Of a stretch of 64,000 nt of DNA, positions 12,293-24,248 are shown one piece after another (the first letter of the stretch is position 1; the number at the start of each line of letters is the position of its first letter). Position numbers and translations under genes: made by a program. A model generated the notes under the pieces. It was given only the letters and a program-made list of their open reading frames with translations. It was not told the DNA's origin and made no database searches. Origin of the DNA: Typhlomys cinereus (lineage: Eukaryota; Chordata; Mammalia; Rodentia; Platacanthomyidae); contig JALPQD010000388.1 of NCBI GenBank assembly GCA_023101885.1, positions 947,001 to 1,011,000 of the forward strand, in the 5' to 3' direction.

Positions 12293-13641
12293 ACTTAACT
12301 TAAAAAATGAGTCCTTAATTTTGAAACTCCTTAGAAATTAGTTACTGAATTAAAAAAAAAATCTCGGTAGAACCAGTTGTTACTTTTCCTTTCACCTGCT
12401 TAAGAAATTCAGACATGCAAGTGTCGTTCCTAACACAAGATACCTTTCAGTCATGTCAGAAAACCAGCTGAGTCCATGAAGGGTGGGCCTGACAGGAGCT
12501 GCTCTGACCACAGAAGTGACATAATCTTGTGAAGTCCTTGTGTTCAGAAGAGAAGCATTTGCATCAGAAGGTTAGGGAATTTTTTTTTGTATAGTGGCAA
12601 GAACAAGTGTTTCAAGTGATCCAAGGGCATGGTGTTATGTTAACAAATGCCGGTTAATCATTTCAGCAGTTGGAGAGATGTGTGATTCATGTGAGAAAGA
12701 GAAACAAAATTGGGAAAAGCAATTTCTAGTTGCTGTGAGACCTTAACAGATTCTAAGATCCAAAGCTATATTTAAAAGTCCAGCAAAGTTCCAAGGAAGT
12801 CTGGTCTAAGAAAAGATGGTCAATTAATACAGGCACCAAAAATAGAGGGAGTGGGTAATGATCAAACCTTATTTAATTTGAAGTGATGGGTAGCAATTTT
12901 GAATTTTAAATCCAAGCAAGGTTTAGTTGACACTTTAGAAAGTCGGTGTTGTATGACTAGGGTCATTATGGTGTGTTCAGTGGTTAAAATCCAGTTAGTG
13001 CAATTTTGCAGAAGCAAATATATTTAGAACTTCATTTGAAGAGAATATTGTTTGACAGAAACTTCTCAAGAGAGATTCATTTTTTTTTTAGAAAAAGGAT
13101 ATTTCCAAGCAGTATGACTCTACATAAAGGCCAGATTTGAAATGGCAAGTTCAGGTGGGGATAGCAAAACCTTTCCAGAAGAAATCTCTAAGTTGCAAAG
13201 GATCCTTGGACCCTTTAATTCTTCCAAATTAATTTTGGATTACCCAAAGCAGGGATGGGTTTAAATTAGACATTTTCAAATATAAAACATTGTGCATACT
13301 ATCTTCCTGTCTTGCTGATCCCCTTCCTTCTTCCAGAACTCCCTTACTCTTTCATGAAACATATCTAATTTTATTTCACTTTGTTTTATTCTTTGACAGC
13401 TTTTGCATAAACTTCCATCATTTTCACCCCATATTACCTATGCCACCTCCAGTCCTTCTTCCATTGAAAACCTTCTTCCCATCTAGTATCTCTTTCCGGA
13501 GTTCATGTCTTTGTGTGTGTTTCGTGTGTGTATGTGTGTGTCCCATTGAATATCATAAGGGTTGTCTGCGGTAGTATCTTCTATTATGCTGTCTTGTTTT
13601 CCCATATTCACTCCCTTTATAGCCCTTCCTCCCTTCCCTTC

Positions 13642-13642
<1 letters not shown>
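12293..13642. other. Unassigned non-coding DNA
   Basis: No exon recognised. A pyrimidine-rich part at about 13290-13510 gives a 94-codon frame of low-complexity Phe/Pro/Ser composition that I do not regard as coding. Confidence 0.5.

Positions 13643-13684
<42 letters not shown>
13643..13684. repeat. (CA)n microsatellite
   Basis: 42 bp of uninterrupted CA. A weaker TG-rich patch lies 110 bp upstream (13513-13543), so the two could pair with each other in a single strand. Confidence 0.97.
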
Positions 13685-13688
<4 letters not shown>

Positions 13689-13694
13689 ACACAC

Positions 13695-13860
13695 AAAAAA
13701 TAACTTTAAGTGACTACTATACATAGGAGAGAAGCATGTCATGGTGTCAGAGGACCACTTTCAGAAGTCAGTTCTTTCCTTCCTTCCTGTGGGCTTCCAG
13801 GGACTGAACTCAGGTTACACAACTCAACTTAGCTGGTGAACTATTTTACCTACCTCAATT
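13695..13860 (-). mobile_element. B2-type SINE relic, antisense
   Basis: The antisense order is B2-like: 'tgtcagaggaccactttcag', then 'gggcttccagggactgaac' (B-box region with actgaactcagg), then a decayed head 'gtgaactattttacctacct'. It directly follows the (CA)n tract. Confidence 0.6.
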
Positions 13861-13869
13861 TTATTCTGA

Positions 13870-14075
13870 TTGTATATACGTATCTCACTTTTATTTTTAA
13901 TCAATGCATCTGTTTATAGACATCTAGACTAGTTCCATTTTTTAGGTATTGTTAATAGCACAGCAAGGAACATGGATTCATGAGTATCTCTGTGATATGT
14001 TGACTAATTATTCTTCATGTGTAAACCTAGGAAATGCACGGATGGATGATCTGGTAATTCGGCTTTTTATTTCTT
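13870..14075 (-). mobile_element. Old L1 fragment, ORF2 C-terminal part, antisense
   Basis: On the minus strand the part near 13940-13975 reads as a decayed form of the L1 ORF2 segment MFIAALFTIAKTW (here close to MFLAVLLTIPKKW). Flanks fit the same region: an antisense 'gatggacac'-like part to the left, and 'aatgcacggatggatgatctg' where L1 has its 'gggattgctggatca' block. Old and inactive. Confidence 0.65.
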
Positions 14076-14855
14076 ACAGCATTCATGATTGATTCCTGGC
14101 TGTGTAATCAACTGGGTCCATCTAGGATGTCTGCGCCGGGGAGTACCTGAGCACCTGCCAGGGAGCAATAGTGCACTGGTGGATAAACAGTAGGGTATAG
14201 GAGCTCCCTTCCTGTCGTCCAGCACCAGCCCCATGCAGTCTTTCATGTCTCCTGATATCTCCCTGTTCTATGGGGAGATAGTAGAAGGGCAGCTGTTGTG
14301 AAGGACTAGTGGAAATAAACACCTTTGCATTGAATTCTTGGGTATGAACAAGTGCCACTCTCAGTCATTATCTCCCCCCATCCTTTGCATCTTACATTCT
14401 TCCCTCCCCCACCTTCTACAAAGTTTACTGAACCTCGACATTGGGGTTGTTCAGTTGTCTTGATTAGGACGGAGCTGTCCACACTCTCGTTTACTGTGTG
14501 CTTTTATCAGTGGCGGTTCTCTGCGTTACACATCTTCCATTGCACAGGGCTACTCCTTGGTTGATTGCTGAGTGCTTTTTTGATCTATGCTATAATGATG
14601 AGGGTTAATATGGTAGCTTATTATCAAGTATTTATAGTTAATACTAAGAGTTTTGTTCCTTTCTAGCGCCTAGAATCTTCCTATCTTGGTTTACAGTACT
14701 AAGCATATGTTCCTGAATTTGTAGAGGGGAAAGTTTCTGTCTGGCTGTGATTTATTAGTTTGATGTTAATTTTACTACTCTCTCATGTCACTGCCTAATT
14801 AGTTTATTAGGTTACAGACTGACTGAAAGATATGTTTTTGATACATAATTGACAA
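14076..14855. other. Unassigned segment between two L1 pieces
   Basis: It separates two antisense L1 ORF2 pieces. The part at about 14090-14370 is more GC-rich than its surroundings and shows no L1 similarity that I can see, so it may be a later insertion. The rest may be decayed L1. Confidence 0.4.
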
Positions 14856-14859
14856 GAAT

Positions 14860-15165
14860 CATTTTCTCTTTCTGCTTGTTCAGTCTTCACTCTGCTGAGA
14901 CTTCCTTTGCTGTACAGAAACATTTTAGCATCATCTTACACCATTTCTCAATTCTTAGGATTATTACTACTTCTTTTGAGTCCTTTACAGAAATTTCTTC
15001 CTATATCCATTCATTCAGTAGCTTCAAAGTTTGTGGTATTTACATCAGGACCTTTGATACATTTAGAATTAATTTTTACTTAGGGCAAAATTTATGCATA
15101 TTATTTGATTCTTATGCTTGTGAATACACAGATTTCATAATACCATTTGCTTTTAGTCCAGTGTA
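14860..15165 (-). mobile_element. Old L1 ORF2 fragment, antisense
   Basis: Two landmarks of L1 ORF2 read in reverse are present: 'tttgctgtacagaaacattt' at about 14908-14927 (the FCTAKE region), and the 'acctttgatacatttagaat' block near 15051-15070 (the WIKDLN region), followed by a 'ccatttgcttttag'-type end. Order and spacing fit ORF2. The 105-codon plus-strand frame here is the antisense shadow of this relic. Confidence 0.7.
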
Positions 15166-17504
15166 GCATTTTGACATTTTTGTATGTTTATGGATTGAAA
15201 TCTGAGTCCTCTATTGTACTCTGTGCCTTTTCCCTTTAACTTGCTAAATTTCCCCCTTTAAGCTAGATTTTCCCCTTTTAGTTAAGCACATTTTATCACA
15301 ATATTAAATTTTCCACTCAAGGAGGAATAGAATATTCTTAGGGAAGGTTATAGTGATGGTGAGAAATTTGGAGTTCATATACCATTGTTCTATTTTTGCC
15401 ATTAATAAAATGATGCTGAATGGGTATATTCTGATCTACATCATTAGAATGTTTGGCTTTTCTGATGATTTTCCACACAATAGAAACTCAATTGTAGATT
15501 AACTAATATTCCATCCCTGAAGTGTTAGTTCAAGTCTCTTCTTCAAGTGCAGAGTTCTAAAATCTGCCTAATGAGTTTTTGAGCTTACTACCAGATATAT
15601 TGGTGGCCTGGTCCTTGGTAAACCATATCTTTATTAATCTAATAAATCCTTCTTTCTATTAGAACTCCATTTACCTGATGATGTTGATTCCAACAGCAGA
15701 TATATTCCCACTGCAAAATGGTGGTGAAGATTTATATGTCTTAAAATCTGTGAATCCTTGGACTTGAAGACTGATTTTGTTTATCTTTGTACCTATAGCA
15801 TGTACACAGCCCTTAGAATGTGATGAACATTTAATGAGATTTGTTCAAGAAGGACAGAATGAAAAAGTGAGCAATTATTTTCATTCAATTTCATGTCCAT
15901 GAATCATAATAAATATTTAATTATAATAGCAGATGCCATCACAGTTGTCCCTTCCATCTTAATCTTGTGAACAGGCAATAGAGGTTTCATTTTTAAACCC
16001 CCACAAGTTCACATGTTGAAATTTCTTCAGTTTCAGTTTCTTGTGGATGGCCATAAAAGTGTCAGTCATTTCCTTTGAGTGAATCTGTGATGACTGCTTC
16101 CTGTTGCTTTTATATGATGATATCATATAATTTTCCTTGCATTTCAAAGGAGTCTGACACTCATTGATATGTTAATTAACCTTCATGTAGTTTAACTTTA
16201 TTTGAGAAAGAGGGCATGTTCTTATGCCAGTGTGTTCCATTGACTTACTCAGAGAACTGAGAATTTTGTTGCATTTTCATTTCTATAATCAATGCTGCAA
16301 ACATTAAAACTTCCTTGTTTTTTTCAAAAACACATCTGCTTACTTTATATAGATATTATTTTCATGCTTCATCAGTTTCATATGATCAATTATTTTCTGA
16401 GATAAAACTTCCACGTAGAAAACTGAGTTTTCTTTTTAATGCCTGTATATAGCAGTATTGCAGTTATTGAGTACCAAGAAAGTAAGGGCAATAAGTAATT
16501 TTTTATCTCTTATTCATTAGCAACTCTATTAATTCAGAGTGAGATGGCTTTATATCTTTGGAGGTTTTGTTGGTTTCTGTGGTATTTTTCTGCTATTGTT
16601 ACCATTTTTAAAATATTTAACCCCTTACTTTAATCAGTCATCCAGTATCTCTTTTTTATTTCCCTTCCTTTAAACATACGTGTATGTTACATAAAATTAA
16701 TCCTGCCTACCCTATCTTCTTTTTCTGCAAAATGAAGAATTTTGTTTCTTCTAGTTCTATGTTTTCTTCATAGTCGCCATTAGTTAAATTAAGTTCTTTA
16801 TCCATATGTAAATTCTATCTAACATTACTGCCAGGTTTATGTCATTATAAAATTTATGTATATGACCTATAGCATTTTCAGCAAATTCACTCACAAAAGT
16901 ATAGATCAAGGAGAGCAAGGACCAACCTCTGTAGGAATCATTCCTTAAGTTTCTGTTCATAAGGCATAGTATTTCATGTGAAGTAGCTAATTTTGCAAGT
17001 CTTATAAAATTATTTTTATACTTATATCTGAGTATTAAGAAAGAATTTTCAAATTCTTTCCTGTAATTGAACTATACTATATATACATCATTGTTTGGTG
17101 CAAACATCTTTCAAGTTTACAAAAAGACCTCTGGAAAAAGACTAGTTTGATATTACTCATTTTTAATTAGTTATTAATGTCTTAATACATTTCTCTATTT
17201 CTGTTCTAACATTATGCTCTGAACCTCCCTAGAAATCATAGAAAGCTTGCCAATGAGAAATTTAAAACAACTGTCTTCTTCATTTTGTTTTTATGAAGAA
17301 ATTAATTTGCTTATCTCCCATTTTTTTCTCATTCCCCTTACCTGATTTTTGCAAAAAATGATATCTCTCATGTAGCTCAACTGATTTCCCTCACCATCTC
17401 TGATGTAGTCATTCTAAGGATGAGTATGAAATTTTTATACTTCTCAGTTTTATACTTTTTTGGGACATCTACAGTTTTTAATCAGAATTAATTACACATC
17501 TATT
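15166..17504. other. AT-rich non-coding DNA, possibly decayed L1
   Basis: Strongly AT-rich. Some stretches have the flavour of decayed antisense L1 but I cannot align a landmark. No exon or RNA gene seen. Confidence 0.4.
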
Positions 17505-17592
17505 TCTTTGGGAATCATCCTGGATTGTTTTACCTCCTTATTGCTTTGCTTTGGGGTTTCCTAGACTCTGCCTTTCCAGTCTGAATGACCAA
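17505..17592 (-). mobile_element. Fragment of older TG-containing SINE
   Basis: It carries 'gggaatcatcctggattg', then 'acctccttattgctttgct' and 'ggggtttcctagactctgcc'. This is the same body block as in 10205, 31905 and 34605, without head, TG tract or tail. Confidence 0.65.
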
Positions 17593-18059
17593 GAAATTCA
17601 TGATAATCATGTTTGATTGTTAACTCTTGTATCCTTACACACTAGACTTTAATAAGTGAATTTGTACAATTCATGTACAATTACCTGTTGTTTCAAAATC
17701 TATTCAAATTTCCCTTTCACTTTCCTATCAAATATATGTCTATATGCCAGAGTCAACTTCCCTTGAATAGGGTTTCTCTGTCAGAGGTACTCAGTTTGGT
17801 ATCGAGCATGTTATGTTATTTTATGCTGTATTTTGCATTGCATATTGTTAACAGCAGTCAAGGATCTCTCTGCTTCATTCCAGTAACTATTTTCTGATCA
17901 TATCTGGGGTCTGTTACACTGAAAGGAATTCACAACTGGTACTGTAAAGTCTGTCAAAAACCTATAGCTGAGGAGGTCATAGACAGGTAATAGGTAAAAA
18001 TATACTACTGCTGTTCATTATTTAAACAAGGTGTCAAACTTCCTTCTAAAAGTTGATGT

Positions 18060-18360
18060 GTATATGTATTTATTAGTGTGACAGGAGAGTTTAGATAAAC
18101 ACCAGGGGCTGAAGGAACTGGCTATACCACAGGAATTGCTGAGCCAGGAGCATTCTTTCTCTTTTGCCATAGTATTGATTCAGTTTTCTCCATCATATCC
18201 ATTTTCCCACCTACCATTGTTGGGTCTTCTCACGTTCATTAGATAATATCCCACAGTTTTGATCATGGACTACCTCAACTAAATAACTCCTTATAGATGT
18301 ACCTAGATATCCAGTTCTCAACCATCAAATTGACATTTGTAAGTAACTGATACACTAATG
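18060..18360 (-). mobile_element. URR1-like piece, antisense
   Basis: It contains antisense blocks 'caccaggggctgaaggaact' and 'cattagataatatcccaca', then 'ccatcaaattgacattt', in the order seen in other antisense copies. It abuts a sense piece of the same family at 18361. Confidence 0.55.
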
Positions 18361-18556
18361 AGGGAGAAAGTATTCTCTCTTGAGTGAATCTGGTGCGTCC
18401 ACTTCCCTCAGTTCCTGATGTTGGTACGAATTCTTCTGCCATGTTGATAAATTCAGCTGAGGAACAAGAGTTGAAATAAACCCTTTGGTTCCTAAGCTGT
18501 TTTGGTCCCGCATTCATTCAGCAGCAAGAAGATGAAAACTAATACAACAGTGAAGG
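18361..18556 (+). mobile_element. URR1-like 3' part, sense
   Basis: It runs through 'cacttccctcagttcctgat', then 'gttgaaataaaccctttgg' (AATAAA signal), to a terminal 'gatgaaaactaatacaaca'. The same order occurs in the full sense copy at 50375-50815. The preceding antisense piece makes an inverted pair. Confidence 0.6.
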
Positions 18557-19650
18557 AAGTTGCCAGTGATAAAACTGCTTCAAGAGACCAAAAACTCCAG
18601 AAAGAAATTGGACAAAAAGCATTAAGGAAAGTGATGGATATCTTTCTGGGAATCTGCTTCCTTGTCTTTGGAATTTTCAGAGCCCACTTGTATCCCTTGG
18701 CTGGTGATATCTTTGCTTCATTTCCAATGCAAGTAGTAGAAATCCTTTTCTGACTTCCTAGAGCCGAGTAATTGAACAGATGTATCCAACCAACCCTTGA
18801 GAAATCTTTACAACATCATTCACTTAATCACATAAACTCCATTTTGCCATGTTAAGGAAAATATTTATAGGCTGTAGTATTAGCGCGTGAATATCATTCC
18901 AGTGAGGATTATTTTTCATCATATCACAGATAGAGTTTTTAAATGTAGACTTACTTGAATAATGGTTTAAAATCAACGCACTTAAAATCCTGGGAAAGAG
19001 AAGAAGTTGCTGCTGAGGGGATCATTTTTTATAAATACACCCAAGCATCATCATCACCATCACCATCATTATCCCATAAAAAAGTATCCCCCATCATTTC
19101 AAGAGCATTTGAATTTATTTCCTTTGTTTTTTAAACTTTTTTGTTCCTTTCCTATCTGAAAGCTGTTATCACAGCTGTTATCATCACATACATATAAATT
19201 GCACTTGAAAACTGGATCTATCAATGTCAATTTTTTAAATGGAACTTTAAGCATTTTACTACTGTGTGTGCTCTGATGGCTGGGGTAGACTACCCAGGAG
19301 GCAGACTTGGGACAAAAGGTCTTGGTTATAAATTGCAAGGCACATGCGACTAGTCATGCATAATGTGGAAGATCGATGATGTGATCCTGCACAATAACAT
19401 GGCTGAAGACTGGCTTGAAGTTGTGGAAGTTGAATAGGTAGATAGTCAGTAAGACTGTGCACATAATAAGTGAAACAAGTTGAAAGCTGAGATGAAGTGT
19501 GCCTCAGTCAGAAATTTCAGATTTTTTTTCACCACAATAACCAATCAATGATTTACTTCTTCAACATGAATGACCACACTGAAGCACTTGAGCTAATCTG
19601 AGGATTAGCATTTCTTTTTAAGACCTGTAAAACCAGGAAATCTACTAATG
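18557..19650. other. Unassigned non-coding DNA
   Basis: The 83-codon frame 18502-18753 starts inside the URR1-like repeat and continues into unique sequence with a hydrophobic patch (residues about 47-57). I recognise no family and take it as chance. A short CAT/CAC trinucleotide run lies at 19045-19070. Confidence 0.45.
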
Positions 19651-19664
19651 AGAAAAACAGAATT
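19651..19664. repeat. Target-site duplication, left copy
   Basis: agaaaaacagaatt, identical to 19961-19974 on the other side of the SINE. Confidence 0.93.
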
Positions 19665-19702
19665 TTTTTTTAATTTTTTTAGATTATTTATTCAATTGTG
19701 CG

Positions 19703-19744
<42 letters not shown>

Positions 19745-19960
19745 TGTAGAACCACGGACGAATTCGGGAACCACCATGGACGCCTCCACCTCCTCCTTGT
19801 TTACTCTGCCCCGGGATTCACAGGCTCCGCCCTACCAGGACCGGAAACGGAGGCCGCTCCCACTTCCGCCCGGCGTCTATACGTGGGGTCTAGGATCCGA
19901 ACTCAGGACCTTCCGCCTAGCAAGGCAGAGGCTCAACCCCCGAGCCACCTCTCCAGGCCC
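19665..19960 (-). mobile_element. Young TG-containing tRNA-derived SINE, complete
   Basis: A full copy in reverse orientation. From left: T-rich end (the poly(A) tail), attattattcaattg-type tail with antisense AATAAA, (TG)n at about 19704-19747, unique body, antisense B box ggatccgaac at 19893-19902, and tRNA-like head ending at 19960. The 14-bp target-site duplication agaaaaacagaatt is exact at 19651-19664 and 19961-19974. It has many CpG sites and closely resembles the copies at 39081 and 60893, so it is young. Two 93-97-codon frames inside it are artefacts of the repeat. Confidence 0.95.
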
Positions 19961-19974
19961 AGAAAAACAGAATT

Positions 19975-21645
19975 ATTGATACAAAGTATACTTAATGATC
20001 ATTAGTTTCTAAGTCTTCATTTTAATCTACTAGAAAGGTTTTAAAAAATGAATAGTATCAGAATAGCTCAACCTGCTATGTTAAGATCTCTGTGTCAGGC
20101 AGCAAGGAATTTGTATTTTTGCACAAATCTTTTGAAACAGTTCTTGGCTCAAGCCAGTGCACTTACATATATATGAGAATCATAGACACGTAGTATCTAT
20201 GCTTTGATTCACAGAAAGTAAAATTTGAGTCCAAAAGTGTTAGGTGAATTTCCTCAAGAGTCATATATTTAACGAACTTGAAGTCCTCAACATTCACACT
20301 TTCAGTCTAACTATCTGGGCACAGCAATTGGAGTCTAGAAAGACATGAAAGACCTTCATTGGCCCAGCAAATGATTTCACACACAAAGTTTCTCCCTTTC
20401 CCTAGACAATTTTGACTTCTGCCTTAATATATGGAAAGAATGGAAATGTGTCTCTCAAAAAGCTGAAGTGTCTAGGTAGATTTAAGCTTTCATGTGCTCC
20501 TAAGTATATGTGGACAATGTCTAGCTTCTATCATGACAAATTCAAAGATCTAACACTCTGACCTCATGTTTCTCTCCCTCCCCCATCTCCAAGTGAGTCT
20601 ATTGTGCTTGAAATGTTAGACATTTATGACTTTCCGTGGGCCTGAAATACATTTTCTGAAATCATTCCAGAGAATGGAGATTTGATTAGACTGGTGCATT
20701 TGAAATGTCAGAGGTCTTTCTACCTCATCTAAAAGAGATGGAATACGTTGACAGATGTGCTCAGAGATAATGAGCATTGAGACAGAACTTAAGAAAACCT
20801 CATGAACTACCTCTGATTTTAATACAGTACTTCCCTAGTTTCTTTTTCAGTTTAATAATGTAAACAATTCAGATAAATTTATAAGGAATTTTAACTTCTT
20901 AATGAACCAAACTTTATGTTTTATTCAATAGTTCTCTCTTTCATCCTCAGATTTTGCATGTTATAAGTAGAATGCCTATTCATCCTACTGTTGCATTGAG
21001 GAACTAAATGGATGTCAGAGTTCATTGGAAAATAACTAATTCAATTTATTTATCAATTATTTACTTTGCTATATTAGGCAGAAAGTCAAGAAGCAACTGA
21101 TATGATCTTTTTCTCCAAATGTTCACAGTCTTATGCAATACCTTCCCTTTGCTCATGGACTGAACTTAACATATTTCTTCCTAGTCAATAGAATATGGCA
21201 CAGGAGATGAGATGCATGTGAGCATGTGACTTTATGATTATATATCATTTTATGGTAATATTGTTTTGTCTAGAATCCCTGTGGCTGGCTGTGATGAAGC
21301 AGTTGGCCATTTTGGAGTCCAGAAGCAAGCCTGTATGTTCATTGTATTTATAACCACAGTCCTTATTTGTGTGGACACTGAATATATTCACATAAAAATA
21401 TCACACACAATCTCTGATCTTCTATGATTTTTTATATTCTTTTTGTTAATATTTTATTTTTCCTGAAATTTGCTATAGTAGGTTTTATGAAAGGAAAGAT
21501 TGATGAATCACAAGCTCTATCCTTTAGGAAAAAAATGAAAATGAAGACTTTTTGATAAAGGAAATATAAGAACATATGATACTAGAAAATCTTTTTAAAA
21601 TATTTGTGCATCATTTCCTTTTCACCTTGCCATGTCTAAATACCT
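19975..21645. other. Unassigned AT-rich non-coding DNA
   Basis: No gene, RNA or repeat family recognised. Confidence 0.5.
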
Positions 21646-21649
21646 GCGC

Positions 21650-21910
21650 AAGGCAACTTAAGGAAGGAAGGATTTATTGAGGTGACTCCTGAGAGGGACA
21701 GTGCATCCCATGGGAGCACGTGGTGCTAACAGTGCTGTGGTGGTGACTGGGTCATGCTCATACCTGAATAGATCATCATCTAGAGAGAAATGCATTCCAA
21801 TTCTTATCTCACTTTCTCCTTTTTTTCTCCTTTTATGTAGTCTCTGACAGAACCCTGAATATAGGCAGCACCACAACCAAGGTAGGATTCTGCTAAGTCC
21901 CATTTCTACT
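21650..21910 (-). mobile_element. URR1-like repeat, antisense
   Basis: It starts with 'aaggaaggatttattgaggt', a typical antisense 3' edge of this group (reverse of an aataaacc tail), and ends in a block about 'gggatt' and 'agtcccatttctact'. The 81-codon minus-strand frame inside is a repeat shadow. Confidence 0.45.
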
Positions 21911-22554
21911 CTGTCAGAACAATGTTAGCGGTTTCTCTTTAATGTCGCTAATCAGCCTCTTGTGACCTGTCCGTACTCTTTACTATGTTTTTGCTCCTTT
22001 CTTGAATGAATTATACATTTTATTTTACAACTTTCTGTTTTACTTTTAGCATTGAACATTCACTTAAATGCTCACAGAAGTAAGTTAGCAACACTGATAC
22101 TTCAGCCTGGGTACCTACTGTACTATCTTAAAATTTACTCCACCAAATTGCTTAGACTATTAATGTTGAACCTTGCCTCACCTATATTGTCAGGACAATG
22201 CAGGACATAATCACTCTTTTCTGAAATAGAATATGATTGGTTTATATCTTGATAGAGTCCCTGTTCACTTATGAAACACTATTAGCCTAGACTTTTCTGT
22301 CTTTATTGCTATCAGTATTCTGGGATTCTGAATTTCCACCAGAATTATCCATTAGGTTTTACATAGAACAGTCCAAGTCTTATCTTACACAAAGCTCAAA
22401 CTCTTCCATTTATTCCTAGAAATTTGTTCCGAACACCTAGGAGACACAAAGTCAGTTTTATTACAGCCAGGACCCCGTTACTGATACCAAGTTTTGTATC
22501 AACTACTCTTGAAATTGCTGACAGTGAACACAGGGAGAGGAAGATTTTTAAAGT

Positions 22555-22880
22555 TTGGGATATCTGAAGGTAAAGTTCATCATGGCATAGAAAGCATGGA
22601 AATAAGCATGACTCAGCTGTGCTGGAAGAAAGTTTAAGTCACAGAAAGATGCATGAAGCTGCCTGCTGGCATATGCTAGATTAGGAAGCACAGGGACATG
22701 AATATGCGCTCTCACCATGCTTTCTCTGTCTTTCTCTCCTTTTTTGCTTGGGATACCAGCCCTAGGGATGGTGCTACCCACATTCAGGTCAGGTCTTCCT
22801 TTTAATTAAGAAGAACTCTTAGATATACCCAAATATGTGTCCTAGGCATTGTTAATCAAATTGATATCCAAAATCAGCTC
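22555..22880 (-). mobile_element. URR1-like repeat, antisense
   Basis: The antisense order is clear: 'catcatggcatagaaagcat', 'ctctttctctccttttttgc', 'ccctagggatggtgctaccc', 'acattcaggtcaggtcttcc', 'ttaagaagaactcttagat', and finally 'aatcaaattgatatcc'. The copy at 41785-42150 has the same right half. Confidence 0.65.
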
Positions 22881-23137
22881 TCACAAATGGCTAATGGATA
22901 TCTTTTCTAGGCTTTAAAATTCTTTATTAGTATTTTCTCTTTGCATATGACATATTTGAATGAATATGAATGCATGCATGTCATGTTCAAGTGTGAAGGT
23001 CAATAGACAACTTGGTGGAGTTCTTTTCTCTCTTTGGAGTTTTAGACATTTTTGTGGATTGTATTCAAGTTGTCAGACTATGTAGGAAGTTCATTTACAC
23101 ACTGAACTATCTCACTATCCTACAGAGTTGTTTTAAA

Positions 23138-23151
23138 AGTACAAGAGGAAA
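23138..23151. repeat. Target-site duplication, left copy
   Basis: agtacaagaggaaa, identical to 23695-23708 across the antisense L1. Confidence 0.92.
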
Positions 23152-23694
23152 ATTTTTTAACATTTTTAACATTTTTATTATTATTTCAGCTTATACAAAC
23201 TTAATACCACTGGTTTCCTCCCTCCCTCCTCTTCCCCCCGACCCCCCTGCTCCCCCTCCCCTCACTCCTTCTTCCTCATCCCCCAGTGCCTCCCCCCCAT
23301 TCCCCAGAGAATCCTTTAATGTGCATGCCAGACTTTCCTCTGGGCTCTCCTCTCCGATGATGTACAAGGACCCAGTGGCATTTCCCTGAACCCTTTCCTG
23401 TGGTCCCTTTAAGCATAGGAACACTACTGTGGCTGTCAATCCCTTGCCTCCAAGGGTCTTGGTGCCTTTAGTAAATGCTAGACTTTGTGGGGTCAATAGT
23501 GTGTTGGACATTGCGCAGGGCATGCAATGTCCAATTATGATTGCTTCGGCCCTAACTTGTGTGGAGTATCTTGCATATCACTGCTCCTCCCATCCTTGTG
23601 CTCTTACAATCTTGCCGCCTCCTCTTCCGCAAATTTCCCTGAGCTTCAGGATGGGGAGAGATTAGTCTGGCCTAATTCTAGGTGGTTGATATAG
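23152..23694 (-). mobile_element. Young 5'-truncated L1, 3' UTR only, antisense
   Basis: The reverse of the last ~535 bp of the L1 at 25890-27257: T-rich end (poly(A) tail), the pyrimidine-rich strand of the G-rich 3' UTR (23215-23305), and a right edge 'attagtctggcctaattcta' matching 26724-26750 of the sense copy with one difference there. Flanked by an exact 14-bp target-site duplication. Frames of 125, 110 and 78 codons over this stretch are artefacts. Non-autonomous and dead on arrival. Confidence 0.93.
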
Positions 23695-23708
23695 AGTACA
23701 AGAGGAAA

Positions 23709-24211
23709 TATTAACAGAGGATTTGGAAATTCAAAATGGGATGACTATCAGAATGCGTAGTAACAGAGGTAAATCTAATAGGCTATCTTCATGAGTTTTT
23801 ATAATTATACTTTGTGGCTAAATAAAGTTATGATATAATTTGATGTGGTAGTCCATATATTTAAGGGAGATATATAACAAAATATTTTAAAAGATATAAG
23901 GAAACTTAAATAGAAGCAAGATTTCCACGTTTTAAGGCTAATGCGTGAGCAACAATCTATAGAAATAATTACAAAAGTTACATAAAGGAAAATTATAATA
24001 AAACATGAATAAAATCAATAGGATCCTGAAAATAGTCTTTTAAGCCTTAGGAACATTATGAAAAAAAACCAAGGTAAAACAAAAACAAGCAAGCAAATTA
24101 CATAATTAAATCGTAAATGTCAATAACTACTTTTCAGGAAAAAAAAATGGCCTAAATACATACATTGAATGATATAGTTAGCATAGCATTAACACCCACA
24201 TACACATACAC
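23709..24211. other. Unassigned AT-rich non-coding DNA
   Basis: Strongly AT-rich. No recognisable gene or repeat. Confidence 0.5.
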
Positions 24212-24242
<31 letters not shown>

Positions 24243-24248
24243 CAGAGA
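24212..24248. repeat. (AG)n microsatellite, imperfect
   Basis: AG dinucleotides with two interruptions, following a short CA-rich patch. Confidence 0.93.

Noticed and set aside
18502..18753. 83-codon frame with a hydrophobic segment that looked like a small membrane protein
   Set aside because: It starts within a URR1-like repeat, I know no matching family, and there is no sign of a processed mRNA (no poly(A), no target-site duplication).
23012..23523. Frames of 125 (+) and 110 (-) codons with Pro/Ser- or Gly/Glu-rich parts
   Set aside because: They cover the antisense L1 3' UTR; the low-complexity parts are its G-rich stretch. The counterpart in the sense L1 shows the same pattern.
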